Shown in pieces: positions 25,401 through 36,678 of a stretch of DNA of 64,000 nucleotides. The position numbers were made by a program, and so were the translations under genes. The notes beneath the pieces are model-generated. The model was not told where the DNA came from. It was given only the letters and a program-made list of their open reading frames with translations, and searched no databases. The first letter of the stretch is position 1. The number at the start of each line of letters is the position of its first letter. Origin of the DNA: Zygaena filipendulae (Eukaryota; Arthropoda; Insecta; Lepidoptera; Zygaenidae). The stretch is from positions 5,967,001 through 6,031,000 of the forward strand of contig OU015652.1 of the NCBI GenBank assembly GCA_907165275.2. Reading direction: 5' to 3'.

Positions 25401-26913
25401 GTCAGGGGTACCTACAGAGAAGGAAATACATAGGGTACTTTTTGTCACGGAAATCCCGCGGGAACTGAAATTTACGCGCAGGGAACAGCTATTATGAAAT
25501 TACACATCTATTAAATTGTACTTTTTTAAATATTGTAGGTACAACTCATCTATAGAAGGCCAGAAGAAAAAAAATCAGAGGAAAAAGAATAAAAAAAGGA
25601 GCCAAGAAAGACACAAAAGTGAAAGTGAAGCTGAAGATGATGTATTTACTTCAAATATGGTGAGAAAAACAATGCCTAAATCTTGTAAATGTTAGTCCGG
25701 TAGCCCCCGTACTTTTTTTCTCAGTGACTAATAACAGGCTGAAACTTCGTAAGTAGGTTTAGTTCGACAAGACGCAAAAGCTTTTCCCCTGAAAAAAATC
25801 TCGAAACGGGTAGCTAAAAATGTTCCATCGAATCGAAAACTTTGAAGCGTAGGACTGGCAAAACGCACCACTAAATTTGTAGGACTATGTGGCCATTTCA
25901 TTTACTTAGCTAATACAAATATTTACTAAACTGCATACAAAAATTCAGTCGGTTTTTAATCATTTTTATGACCTCGTTATTTGTACATATTCGGAATGGA
26001 GGACTCTCTAGTCAAACCAACCATTTTGGAGGACAATTATTTTTTCGGGTTTATCTTCCAATCATCTTAACATTTCACTAATAAATTTTACTGTTACTCA
26101 TTCAATTTCGACACCCCACCAAATCGAAATGTTTGTCACCTGCTCACTTCATTAGTTACCCGTTTTGAGAATTTTCTCAGGGGAAAAGCTTTTGCGTCTT
26201 GTCGAACTAAACCTACTTACGAAGTTTCAGCCTTTTATTAGTCACTGAGAAAACAAGTACGGGGGCTCCCGGACATGTCACTTGGGAAGATCTGTTAAGT
26301 AAATTAATAATTTTATATTACAATGCCTTAAAGTTGAAATATTGTAAAATGGTGTAAATATCATTTTTATAATCATTTAAGTACCTAGTATTTATTAATT
26401 TTTCATTTTCAGAGCTCAAAGTCGAAATTAAAGTCAGCTTTGAAACCCAGGCGGGATAGTGGCCTGGCAGATACGTCAGATCCTGAAGGCGACAGCATAG
26501 CTGATCACCATTCTAATGGGGCTGAAAATGCGAAAATAAGTTTGAATAACACCTATTTCAATAAGGGTAATATTCCATCTGTGTTGAACATAGTGGAAAA
26601 TGAACCTGACCCTGAAGTTGAACATAATAAAATAATTGAAAAAGAAAAGGGAAATACATCCGATGAGACAACAGTAAATTCTCTACTAAATATTGTTGAC
26701 AATAATAACAAGAATTTAGAACCGGTCATTTGGAAGTCGGATACCAGTGTGACAGATACAAAATCTGCCAAAATTCGTAGCAAAATATCTGAACCAGTAA
26801 CTTGTGATAATATAAAACATAACACTGATCTCTACAATCCCGATAAACTCAACAAGGGCCAGTATTTAGAGGTGACCTTCAAAAATGATCTCATATTTGA
26901 TTTGGACATGTGA
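22441..26913 (+). CDS. Dnaaf2: Kintoun / dynein axonemal assembly factor 2 (DNAAF2), three exons
   Basis: Cytoplasmic co-chaperone that works with Hsp70/Hsp90 to preassemble axonemal dynein arms, so it is expected in ciliated sensory neurons and sperm (family knowledge). Exons 22441-24473, 25539-25659 and 26413-26913, GT-AG junctions, 2655 nt in frame (884 residues plus stop). An N-terminal PIH1 domain covers about residues 35-200 (NWLLPYTLIPPRED, VVFHPDTLRMA, FPKSYYKG). A CS-like domain covers about 295-370 (IPSHIVVEINLPL to IIVTLPV). A further beta-rich CS-like stretch lies near 455-545. Near the exon 1/2 junction is the kintoun signature FNDVIARQFYR joined to a Lys/Arg-rich segment (EGQKKKNQRKKNKKRSQERH), followed by an acidic low-complexity C-terminus. 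The start codon context is ACAAAATGGC. No frameshifts. Introns 1 and 2 host transposons listed separately. Confidence 0.95.
24500..25002. mobile_element. Non-autonomous hAT element in kintoun intron 1
   Basis: 503 bp with terminal inverted repeats TAGAGATGAAACG / CGTTTCATCTCTA, flanked by a perfect 8-bp target duplication GTTGTAAC (24492-24499 and 25003-25010), the hAT signature. Both subterminal regions carry many TATCCGG/CCGGATA repeats, as expected for hAT transposase binding sites. No coding capacity. Confidence 0.88.
25056..25492 (+). mobile_element. Lep1-like Helitron interrupted by a solo LTR, kintoun intron 1
   Basis: 5' end A|TCCTTACTTATTACTATTATAAATG and 3' end CAGCTAT (decayed CTAG) after a CCGCGGG-type motif, in plus orientation. 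The core matches other copies (ACGCTTTCACGCCTCAACGG; CATCATGAAATTTTG; GGGTACTTTTTGTC). The core is split after CAACCGAT by the insertion at 25135-25371. Confidence 0.8.
25135..25371 (+). mobile_element. Solo LTR (probably Ty3/Gypsy-like) nested in a Helitron
   Basis: 237 bp beginning TG and ending CA, flanked by the 4-bp direct repeat CGAT (25131-25134, 25372-25375), inserted in a Helitron whose uninterrupted copies read CCGATCATCATG or similar. Contains a TATA-like TCGTATATATGC about midway, followed by AGTGTG, consistent with an LTR promoter. No internal retroelement genes are present. The 4-bp duplication favours Gypsy-type integrase, but the family is unknown. Confidence 0.7.
25695..26274. 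mobile_element. Long-TIR MITE in kintoun intron 2
   Basis: About 580 bp with terminal inverted repeats of roughly 120 bp (25695-25817 and 26152-26274). The outer ends read GTCCGGTAGCCCCCGTACT and AGTACGGGGGCTCCCGGAC, and the shared inner block includes AAGCTTTTGCGTCTTGTCG inverted. No clear target duplication and no ORF. Occupies most of the intron between kintoun exons 2 and 3. Confidence 0.82.
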
Positions 26914-27353
26914 GATTGGCCATTTTCGTTACTATATTTATTTATTTCCACAAGGAAATCAGTTTTATTCCCTATTTTAGTTTATTTTATAGTTTAATTA
27001 CCTAACAAATCATTGATATCTGCCATGAAAACATTGGTGTATGTAGTGTCATAATGATTTAGTGTAGTTTATTGCTGAAAATTTAGAGAAAAAAAAAAAC
27101 ATTTTAGTTTATGAAAATTTTGTGTTAAATAGCGGATCAGCTAAATTTTTGGCAGTGGTTTAACATTGTGTTTAAAAGTATTAATTTACATAGTAGTAGG
27201 GAGGTATTTTAATTTTTTAATCAATATTGTATTAATGCATGTTGTCAGGTATCTGATCAAGTCCAATCCTTAAAAAAAAATGAGTACTTATTTAATCATT
27301 CAGTGGCACAAAAAAAGGGATTAAAAACTATTGGTTAGTTATACATTTCATGG

Positions 27354-27359
27354 AATAAA
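27354..27359 (+). promoter_or_regulatory. Candidate poly(A) signal of kintoun
   Basis: AATAAA about 440 bp after the kintoun stop codon, the first canonical signal noticed downstream. It would imply a 3'UTR of about 0.45 kb. Confidence 0.45.
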
Positions 27360-28973
27360 TAATACAAAACAAAATTTGTGTAAAATACAAGCTTATTTTT
27401 CGACAATATTACGAAACGATCATTTATAATCACACAGCATTTAAATGGTACAAATTAAATTTATTGTTATTGTCAGTTATTTGAAACGAGAAACCTGCCT
27501 CTAGTCTTAAGTTTTTAGATAATATTGGGAAAATATATAACATTTTAATGTATTAAGTAGTCAAAGACTTTGGCACAAATACATGTTGTTAAATGTATTT
27601 AATTAATAGATCACATTGACAAGTTATTTAGCATATTGAGATATTAAAGGTTTTAATTGAATTGCACTTTTGACCCAGGTTAGTCAGTGCCTTTATCTTT
27701 ACAAATTTAAAAATATATACCTATTTGCAATATTTATAAGTTAAAATTTTACCATTGAGACTTTATCTTAGTTTCGTTTAGATCTAACATCTACTTAGGT
27801 ACATCTATTTTGGCTTAAACTACGCATATTATATAGGGTGAGCTATCAATGTTATTAGACGTCATTTTGAAAGTCTAAAAGTTTAAAAAAATGATGGTGA
27901 ATTAATGAAAATAAAAAGCTTAAAATTAACAAAATACCGATTTAATTCAAAAGACAAAATCACCTACACGTAATATGTGTGTGCAATCTACCGATCCGTT
28001 TGAATTCGGTGCCGAGCCCGCTTGTGTCTGCACTTGGGTTGTTCTGCTCACGACGAGCGAAACGAAAAAAAGAAAAACAACTATGTTATTGTATAAGTCA
28101 CGAAATTTTTCAACAAAGAACGTAGAATACTCTTTATTTATTGAAACTATCGCCTATTTGCTCTTACCCTAATTATTATTAAAACACTGCAAATATTTAC
28201 ATATTAATTTTTTTTTTTAATAAGTAAACCAAATTCTGATGTCCTCTTGACAGATTTTTACCAGCATTGTAATTGTTTGAAAGCACGCCAAAAAGAGCAC
28301 AAGCAGCCAGTATTAACTTGTCTTATTCAGGAGGTGCAGGTGTAAAAGGTTGAGTGTTTTAATCAAGAAGCTTACACATTATACCTTAATATTATGAGCC
28401 TAAACTCACCACTTATTATAGTACCTACCTACTTCTGAAATGACATAACTCCATCAGCGGCTCTATGCTATTATGTTAGGTTGAAGTAACTGGCACCACG
28501 TGTGCTATTATGAGTAGGTATGTAGCATGTAGGTACTGTGTATGGATAATTTGATCATTTCGCAAGTTCTGTTATTATATTAATTTTATTTTTATTCTGT
28601 AGTGGCGTCGCCTTGGGCGATTGTAGAGTTATGTTTTAATATACTTTGTTTGAATCGTGTTTGTGTGTTTTATTTGATCCTTATCAGGACCTGATAAATA
28701 AAATCGCTGTCCGCATTCATCTGTTTGTCCACTTATTGTTTGGTATTGTAGTAATTCTAAACTATACATTGAAAAAAAAAAATCGGAAATTGTATAAAGT
28801 CATCAAAGAAACGAGCACCGGCTACATAAAACTTTATGCATAAAAATAAAGCAGTAGGTAGGTAAAGAACAGCGACTCGCCTAGGTTTCGCATCGGTGTG
28901 ACACCTGCGGCAGGTCGCTGGTGTTAAAGGGTCACTAGTTTTAGAGATACAAGGTTGTATCATTTGTATTATC

Positions 28974-29022
28974 TACTGGACTTTGACTACTCTAAGTACT
29001 ACTGAGTAGTCGAAGTCCAGTA
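28974..29022. repeat. Small near-perfect hairpin
   Basis: 19-bp arms (TACTGGACTTTGACTACTC / GAGTAGTCGAAGTCCAGTA) with one T/G difference, which would be a wobble pair in RNA from one strand, and an 11-nt loop. It could be a small-RNA precursor or a MITE remnant. Confidence 0.75.
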
Positions 29023-29079
29023 CCTACTATTGATACGGAGCGAATAATTATCATGAACAGCTTTAACATCACTACATAG

Positions 29080-29384
29080 TCTATACTATAAAAGAGTAGG
29101 TAGAATCCGCGATTCTGTACATTGAATATTTTTGGCTAATTTCGACAGGTAGTGATAAAAAAAGAGTAACCAACCACAAAAAAGAGTTTATAAAATTCTT
29201 TTTTGTCTGTCTGTCTGATCGCGATAATTTCCGAACCTACTGTAGATACGGATTTTCATGCAATTTTCACAGGTAGATTAAGCTAAACCTGGAGCTACAT
29301 ATTATTTCATTTAAATCGGATGTTGGGAAAAAAAGTTGTGATACAAAAACTTTTCATGCGGGTGAAACCGCGGGGCACAGCTAG
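29080..29384 (+). mobile_element. Helitron-like element, AAAGAGTAGAATC family
   Basis: About 305 bp in plus orientation. The 5' end TCTATACTATAAAAGAGTAG leads to a core with ATTCTGTACATTGAATATTT, and the 3' end reads GGGTGAAACCGCGGGGCACAG, then CTAG before T. Best-preserved member of this family in the window. Confidence 0.82.
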
Positions 29385-29392
29385 TATTAAAA

Positions 29393-29551
29393 TATAAAAC
29401 AAAGTCGCTGTCCCTGTGTATGCTTAGATCTTTAAAACTACGCAACGGATTTTGTTTTTTTAATAGATAGAGTGATTCAAGAGGAAGTCCTACTTATAGT
29501 TTATCCAGGAATTCCCGTCGGAACTCCGAAATTACCGCGGGGGAAAGCTAG
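29393..29551 (+). mobile_element. Helitron-like element, TATAAAACAAAGTCGC family
   Basis: Plus copy starting just after the previous Helitron and ending CCGCGGGGGAAAG, CTAG. Two Helitrons in tandem, as these elements often occur. Confidence 0.75.
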
Positions 29552-29863
29552 TACAATAAGATTTAAAGAATTAGGTGTCTACCTATGAGTTCTGTGGGCA
29601 TACCTAAACGAAGAGATTTTTATCAGGTACCTACTAAGAAACATGGCACATTATAAAATCGTAGACGCCATCATTAAAGAAGAAAATGTAGGGACGGTCA
29701 ACCTACGTAGGTAGGTAAGTTTTGAATTTGAAATTTTTAACATTAGACTTTTTTACATCATAGTATAGTAGTAGTATAGGTAGTATGCATTGCGTCACCT
29801 GCGTTGTATATTCGGAGTTCCCACGTGATACGTAGGTACTGGTATAGTCATCAAACGATTAGA

Positions 29864-30100
29864 TGGACGCAGATAAGCAATAACATGTTAACCCACAAAA
29901 TTAAGTTATCTATTCAGAACGATTTATTGAGCGTTAGGGAACGTTTTTTTAATTATGTGTTTACTTATTACATTGTTTAAGTATGTAACTAAATATTGAA
30001 CATAAAATATGTTGACAGAAAATGGCGCTATTATTTTAAAACACGATTTACTCAAAATTTTTCCAGTGTGGGTTAACACACTATTGCTTATCTATGTCCA
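29864..30100. mobile_element. TIR MITE, about 237 bp
   Basis: Terminal inverted repeats of about 34 bp: TGGACGCAGATAAGCAATA with GTTAACCCACA on the left, and TGTGGGTTAAC with ATTGCTTATCTATGTCCA on the right. AT-rich interior with no ORF. Target duplication unclear. Confidence 0.72.
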
Positions 30101-30530
30101 GATCAAAATATGATCAGTTTTAGATGGTCATATCATGTAATGGTTGTATTTCATATATTAATGGTAAGGATTTTTCTTTTAGTGGGAGTTGTTAATGTCT
30201 TACAATTACTTACCCACTGCAATTAAATAAAGCCTGGTATAAGTAGTTAGGTAGGTATTTATATAAACTTATAGAAAATCTAATGTTTAAGTAAGTAGAA
30301 ATGTTGTTTTATCGGAATTTCGGCGCTGCAGCGTGTTTTGAAAGGAACAATCCCGGCACGAAAATCCAGTCGAGGATGGATTCGTTATTCACCGCCATTG
30401 TGGTCAGCAAGGCACAATGCGATGATTAATGGCACATAGCGTAGGTACTTACCTACACCGTTCACGTACAAGCAAACGTTCTTAATGCGATTTCTTTGTG
30501 ATATTACTTCTCGTCTTTGCCTACACCTGT

Positions 30531-30665
30531 GGGGCTAAGATGCGCAACGCGATAAAATTTTATCGAGCCATTTTATCGATTCTCGTCGACAAAACAATAT
30601 AATATGTCGACGAGAATCGACAAAATTACTTGATAAAATTTTATCGCGTTGCGCATCTTAGCCCC
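30531..30665. mobile_element. Near-perfect hairpin MITE
   Basis: 135 bp foldback: GGGGCTAAGATGCGCAACGC on the left and its exact inverse at the right end. An inner GTCGACGAGAATCGA pair surrounds a short AT loop. A diverged relative lies at 1-218. No clear target duplication. Confidence 0.85.
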
Positions 30666-31668
30666 GCTGCTTTGGGAAGTCAAAAGGATTCGATAATTCT
30701 CTCTTGCGCATTGGTAGGTACCTACGTTTGCTCTTGACTCTTCTTCAACTTGAATTTGTTGTTCAGCGAATCATGCCAAGGCTAGTAAAGTAAGTCTGAA
30801 GCAATCTTCAGGAAAAATATATTACAGCTTTTATTACGGATTTTGTATAGATGAGTGGTTTATGGTATTAATTGGTAAGTATAAGTACATAGGGACAGAC
30901 AGAGCGGGAAGCGACTTTGTTTAACCAGTATTATATTATCTGTGGTTTAACTATGTATCTAGTGATATCAGGTGCCTGCCCAGTGCAGAGTGTATCGACT
31001 CGTAGAGTATATGTATGAGAAAATATGAGAAGAATTCCCACCAGCCTAGTGCTTAAATTTTTAACCCAGGTAGGTACCTATTATTTTATAATAACAAGCG
31101 CCAACAGCGTCACCGAATAGCGTTACCTAAGCAAGTTATTATAAAGAATAAACTAAAAAGAAATAACTATACGGTAGGTACCTAGAAGTAGGACCCATTT
31201 CTCATGGTCTTAGCAAGCGACGATTGTATCCATTTTAAATCACTCAAAAAAGGCCTTCTATCGATGCGATCGATGTTTTTAAGTATAGGTAGGTACCTAC
31301 CTACTTCATATTTCCATTGCATTAGAACCGTTTTATAACGTTGTTGGTTCATGTTTATCGGATAGATCACATAGATGCAGTTTTTATGTAGGTGAGTGGG
31401 TCCTCGTCTACTGTCTACCTATACGAAACATGAATCATGAAAGAGAATGCTTAATGAATATGTTGCTACGGAGAGTAGGTACCTAATCGTCGCAAATTAA
31501 ACGCATGCATACCATGTAACCAAAACAAAGCAAAGGACCATTTAATATTCCTTTGTGACAATAATTTATTCTTAAACTGAGAGCCTGCCATTGGAAGGTT
31601 GCAATTTATAGAGCATAAATGACTCATGACCAAAGCGATACATAGAATCCATGCTAATATATTACATA

Positions 31669-31876
31669 CTAGCTGTGCCCCGCGGTTTCACCCGCGGTAA
31701 TTTCGATGTTCCCGCGGGATTCCGGGATAAAAAGTACCCTATGTCCTTCTCTGTACCCCTGACAACGTGCATGCCAATTATTTCATCCAAATCCGTTCAG
31801 CCGTTTTTGCGTGATTGAGTAACAAACATCCAAACATCTAAACATCCACACTTTCACATTTATAATATTAGTAGGA
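31669..31876 (-). mobile_element. Complete Lep1-like Helitron
   Basis: 208 bp in minus orientation with intact 5' TCCTACTAATATTATAAATG and 3' CCGCGG hairpin plus CTAG ends. Very similar to the copy at 13988-14206, suggesting recent activity of this subfamily. Confidence 0.87.
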
Positions 31877-31885
31877 TAGTAGGAA

Positions 31886-32080
31886 TAGCTGTTCCCCACG
31901 GTTTATCCCGCGTGAGTTTCGGAATTCCCGCAGGAACTCCAAAATTCTTTTATATAAACCTTATCGTGATAATAACGAACACAATAAAACAATTATCCAA
32001 TTTGGTCCAGTCGTTTGGAAGTTATGCGCTTAACAACACATTTGGCGATTCATGTTGGGAGAAATTACGACAGTGCAACA
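31886..32080 (-). mobile_element. Helitron-like element related to the inverted-duplication arms
   Basis: ATAGCTGTTCCCCACGG end followed by CGGAATTCCCGCAGGAACTC, then a core (TTTGGTCCAGTCGTTTGG) resembling the Helitron portion of 17098-17250. The 5' end is not defined. Confidence 0.6.
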
Positions 32081-32819
32081 AGACGTGTAGGTATATGTAG
32101 TAATAAAACACTGACTGATGGTTAATATCCTGTATCTTTACTTTTCTCTCTCTAGGTCCTTTGTTTACCTTATAAATCAACATTGTTAAAGGTATTTAAT
32201 TAATCTAAGTGCATCTCAAACTGTAATAATTGTGTATTGCCCATTTGTCCTATTAATGTTAAATACCTGTTGAAATAAAGAAAAATAAAATAAAATAAAT
32301 ACGTAGGCGCTAAGCGAGACCTCATTTCCGAGGCTGGGTACGTAACGGTGACTCTTTCATTCACATAAACCGCCTGCGGCTAGATGCTACGGCGCGGCGT
32401 AGAGCTGCGCTACGTAGACTGTAGACCATTTCAAATTATAATATTTACAGCAAAAATTAAGGTGGCAAAATCCTTAATAGCTTTTTAACTTAGTTTTGTA
32501 AAACGACACGGTGAGTGATTATTTTTAAATCAAATTAACTAGGTAAAACACAGGTTTTAATGGTTTTTTGTTTTCAAACTGATTTTGTGTACGTTTCCAG
32601 GCTTTAGTTTACTGTAACTTTTCAAGGGTTTCTTAACATATATTCATAATCACCCACAAATATATATATCATAATAAATGGAAAATATATTAGATATGTA
32701 TATATTTATGATTATTTGCTATTAAAAACCAATTGATGAGCATAACAGTAGGTAATGACATTTTTATAAACGTGTCTGTTGTATTAATTAGGTATGTACA
32801 CGATATTGTAGTGAGGCCG
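32081..32819. other. Noncoding, possible retroelement tail
   Basis: Ends of a retro-type tail are suggested by AATAAAG followed by AAAATAAAATAAAATAAAT near 32275-32300, then a GC-balanced patch to about 32410. No gene recognised. Confidence 0.35.
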
Positions 32820-33319
32820 ACTTCAAAAGCCGGGTGGCCGGTATATTGGTACCATCTATAGATAAGTACAAAGCATTTAGGTCTGTCTGTCTGTCTGTTT
32901 GTTCCGGCTAATCTCTGAAACAGCTGGACCGATTTTAACGAGTCTCACTGGCAGATAGCTGGATGTTATAATACCTAATTCTTATCCTAACTTACTCGAC
33001 TCGTCTTCACGTTGCCTACAAGGTAAAATTTTCGTATAGAAATTTACTATGGACGCTTTATAGAGTCCGTCTTTATAGTACCTACTACTGGCTGTTTCAC
33101 CCGCGGTAATTTCGGAGTTCCCGTGAGAATTTCGGTATAAAAAGTACGTACGTATCGTAAGTAAAGTACCCTTTGTCACTCAGGACTACCGTAGCTTCCT
33201 ATAAGTGAAAAAAATTTCAAAATTGGTTCAGTAGATCCAGAGATTACCCTCTACAATGTGACGTCACAAACACAATTCACAAACTCACAAATTTAAGCTC
33301 TTTATAATATTAGTATAGA
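32820..33319. mobile_element. Two degenerate Helitron-like pieces
   Basis: A plus-oriented fragment (TTTGTTCCGGCTAATCTCTG core) near 32878-32980 is followed by a minus-oriented element at 33087-33319. The latter has a GGCTGTTTCACCCGCGG 3' end and TCTATACTAATATTATAAAG 5' end, the subfamily of 34615-34828. Confidence 0.65.
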
Positions 33320-35755
33320 GTTAGAATTTTACTATGGATATGCCAGGCATATAGGCAGGATATGCCATGCAGGCATAGTAAAATTCTAAATAGTGCTATG
33401 AAAGACGGGTTCTAAAAAGGGTTCATAGTAAATTTCAATACTAAAATTTTATCTTGTAAGTACGTCTGTGATAGTAATTGATCATGAGATTAGGTACACA
33501 GATACACAGATATCCATTAGATACAATATTATTATAGAAACTGTTGTAATAGAATTTGATACGTCCACATCCACAATCTAAAGGAAAGCCTGTATTGATA
33601 TGAGATCACTGTACAAATAATCGTCCTATGTAGGTACTTCGCCTTGTACCCACGCGCCGCATGCCGTCCCTAGCGACAATAATACCACTCTGAAAGCTTA
33701 TTGCAAGGTCGCACAGACCCAACTAGTCATAAATAATACTCCCAAGTCGCTTTTCTTACCCATTTTGTATGTAATAAATAGTGTAGGTATAAGTAATAAA
33801 TATACAGTGAAATCTCGTAATGGAGTAACAATATAAACAAAAATAAATAAATACATCATTTGAACTTAAAATAAGGAACTTCTGAATGGAATTAAATAAA
33901 CAGAAAAACAGAAAATTTTAAATAAATAAGGTAATAAAAATGACGCAGGACTAATACGTGGCATACCGCACAATACGACGAAAATTTAAAGTAGGTGTCT
34001 ATGAATAAGGGTTAATAGTAAAAAACGCCTTATAAATACAAAAACCTACTACACTATTAAGAAATACCCAAATGACTGTAGATTAAACTACAAAGAAATG
34101 TGATTTTTTTTCTTCATTTTACTGTTTTTTCGATGGGTATGAGAAATGTGAGGACGCCCCATTGTCGAAGACCTGAAACAGAAAAAAATAACAATGTAGT
34201 AAGATTATTGGCATCAATGACGGCTTACTCACGGTTAATTGTAAATCGTGGCCGTGGACTAACCCCTGACGAAAACCTTCCGAAGTGTCAGAAACATTAT
34301 AAGTCGCTATAAATATTGGTATTAAAATTACTAATATAATTTCAAATCTCTTGAGTATTCCAAACATATTGGGTACCTACTCACCTCTTTTGTCTGCTCA
34401 CCCCTTCAGTAGTTATTTTTGTAATAAACATTATAAGTGTAGTAGTTATACGTGCTCGCATAAAGGTGTAGACAACTGAACAATTACGTACCTAACTGTT
34501 CGTAATGTCGTTAGCTTCCGATGTTCGCTTCAAGTATAGAGCGAAAGATAGTATAGGATTAGGTATAGGTATTTACATTCACTGTTGTAACATTTTCTAA
34601 AATTTTATATTAAGCTAGCTGTTACCCCGCGGTTTCACCCACGGTAATTTCAGAGTTCCTGCGGAAATTCCGGGATGAAAAGTACCCTAGATGTCACTCA
34701 GGACTACCGTAGCTTTCTATAAGTGAAAGAATTTTCAGATTCGGTTTAGTATATCCAGAGATTGCCCCCCACCAACGTCATAAACTCACAAACTCACAAA
34801 CTTTAGCTCTTTATAATATTAGTATAGATAACATTGTGGTTTTTAAGATTTCATATTTTAATTTCTGGCCGCTGCCCTCAACATAGTTCATTAGAAAACG
34901 TATAATATATACCATATTTTACATTAGAGGTCCCGTTATTACGTACATTACGACTGCTATCTTTTCCTGAAAAATACATATTAAATTATATCCGTCAGTC
35001 AAACAGTTCAATAGGAATCTACTGTAAATATTATGTTAGTAGTCGAGAAATAGCATTTGAATGAAAACATATTTGGTACGTAGGTATTTACTTTCCTACG
35101 TCTCAATATTTTAATATTCAATTTATGACGCTACCTTGTATGTTAATTCATTATAGGTAATATTGAAGGATCCAACCCGCTTATCAATTGAACTTTGATC
35201 CAATTTGTCCTAAAATAAATTATACTTAGATTATTATTAATACGCATACAGAAATTGTGATTTCAACATGCGTAGGTTACACTGATGACTGAGAGTAGAA
35301 AAAGTAGAAGTAGTGTATCGATAATTCAAGGTTTATACCTAATCTATGTATGTAGGTATTATTATTTTTATTATCTACGATATTTAAACGAACAATTCTT
35401 GTATATAGGTATAATCTGAATCTCGGAGATGGCTCCAACGATTTTCATGAAATTTAGTCTGCAGGGGTTTTGGGGGCGATTAATCGATCTAGCTAGGTTT
35501 CATTTTTTAGAAAACGTCGTTTTATCCGTGTTTGAAAAATGAGTGCTTTGTACTGCTTTTCTACCAAACAACAGATGCCGCGATATTTGAAATTAATTTA
35601 TTAATAATATAAAAATCTTTTTGGAATTTTGGATATTTGTAACGTTTTAATCAGCTGAACGAATTTTGATGAAATTAATTGGCACATAGAATAAATAGGT
35701 ATGTTCTGCAATACACATACCTCTTTATTCTATCATCATATGCAATGTATTTATG
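33320..35755. other. Noncoding apart from the Helitron at 34615
   Basis: AT-rich sequence without recognised genes. Short open frames around 34100-34370 overlap on both strands and show no family resemblance. Confidence 0.4.
34615..34828 (-). mobile_element. Complete Helitron-like element, TCTATACTAATATTATAAAG subfamily
   Basis: Minus copy with CTAG and a CCGCGG hairpin (one mismatch) at the 3' end and TCTATACTAATATTATAAAG at the 5' end after A. The core has CACTCAGGACTACCGTAGC, shared with 33087-33319. Confidence 0.82.
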
Positions 35756-36678
35756 CATTGTATTGTATTGTGTTGTGTTGTGTTGTGTTGTGTTGTGTTG
35801 TGTTGTGTTGTGTTGTGTTGTGTTGTGTTGTGTTGTGTTGTGTTGTGTTGTGTTGTGTTGTGTTGTGTTGTGTTGTGTTGTGTTGTGTTGTGTTGTGTTG
35901 TGTTGTGTTGTGTTGTGTTGTGTTGTGTTGTGTTGTGTTGTGTTGTGTTGTGTTGTGTTGTGTTGTGTTGTGTTGTGTTGTGTTGTGTTGTGTTGTGTTG
36001 TGTTGTGTTGTGTTGTGTTGTGTCGTGTCGTGTCGTGTCGTGTCGTATCGTATCGTATCGTATCGTATCGTATCGTATCGTATCGTATCGTATCGTATCG
36101 TATCGTATCGTATCGTATCGTATCGTATCGTATCGTATCGTATCGTAGACGTATCGTATCGTATCGTATCGTATCGTATCGTATCGTATCGTATCGTATC
36201 GTATCGTATCGTATCGTATCGTATCGTATCGTATCGTATCGTATCGTATCGTATCGTATCGTATCGTATCGTATCGTATCGTATCGTATCGTATCGTATC
36301 GTATCGTATCGTATCGTATCGTATCGTATCGTATCGTATCGTATCGTATCGTATCGTATCGTATCGTATCGTATCGTATCGTATCGTATCGTATCGTATC
36401 GTATCGTATCGTATCGTATCGTATCGTATCGTATCGTATCGTATCGTATCGTATTGTATTGTGTTGTGTTGTGTTGTGTTGTGTTGTGTTGTATTGTATT
36501 GTATTGTATTGTATTGTATTGTGTTGTGTTGTGTTGTATTGTATTGTATTGTAGTGCACTGCACTGCACTGCACTGCACTGCACTGCACTGTACTGTACT
36601 ATATTGCATTGCATTGCATTGCATTGCATTGCATTGCATTGCATTGCATTGCATTGCATTGTATTGTATTGTATTGTA
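35756..36678. repeat. Pentanucleotide array, G-Y-R-Y-Y units in blocks
   Basis: About 0.92 kb of 5-bp units. Reading units as GTGTT, GTGTC, GTATC, GTATT, GCACT, GTACT and GCATT, homogeneous blocks follow each other: about 50 GTGTT, 5 GTGTC, 20+60 GTATC (interrupted once by TAGAC at 36146), then mixed GTATT/GTGTT, 7 GCACT, 2 GTACT and 11 GCATT. Because 5 is not a multiple of 3 and the units lack stops, long open frames of about 290-346 codons arise on both strands; they are artefacts. Confidence 0.97.

Larger units (their letters stand above)
26914..29079. other. Kintoun 3' flank, no gene seen
   Basis: The first few hundred bases are AT-rich and plausibly 3'UTR. Beyond 27.4 kb I see only AT-rich single-copy-looking sequence, GTAGGTA words and the small hairpin at 28974-29022. 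A mixed-GC stretch near 27980-28060 has no recognisable coding content. Confidence 0.5.
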
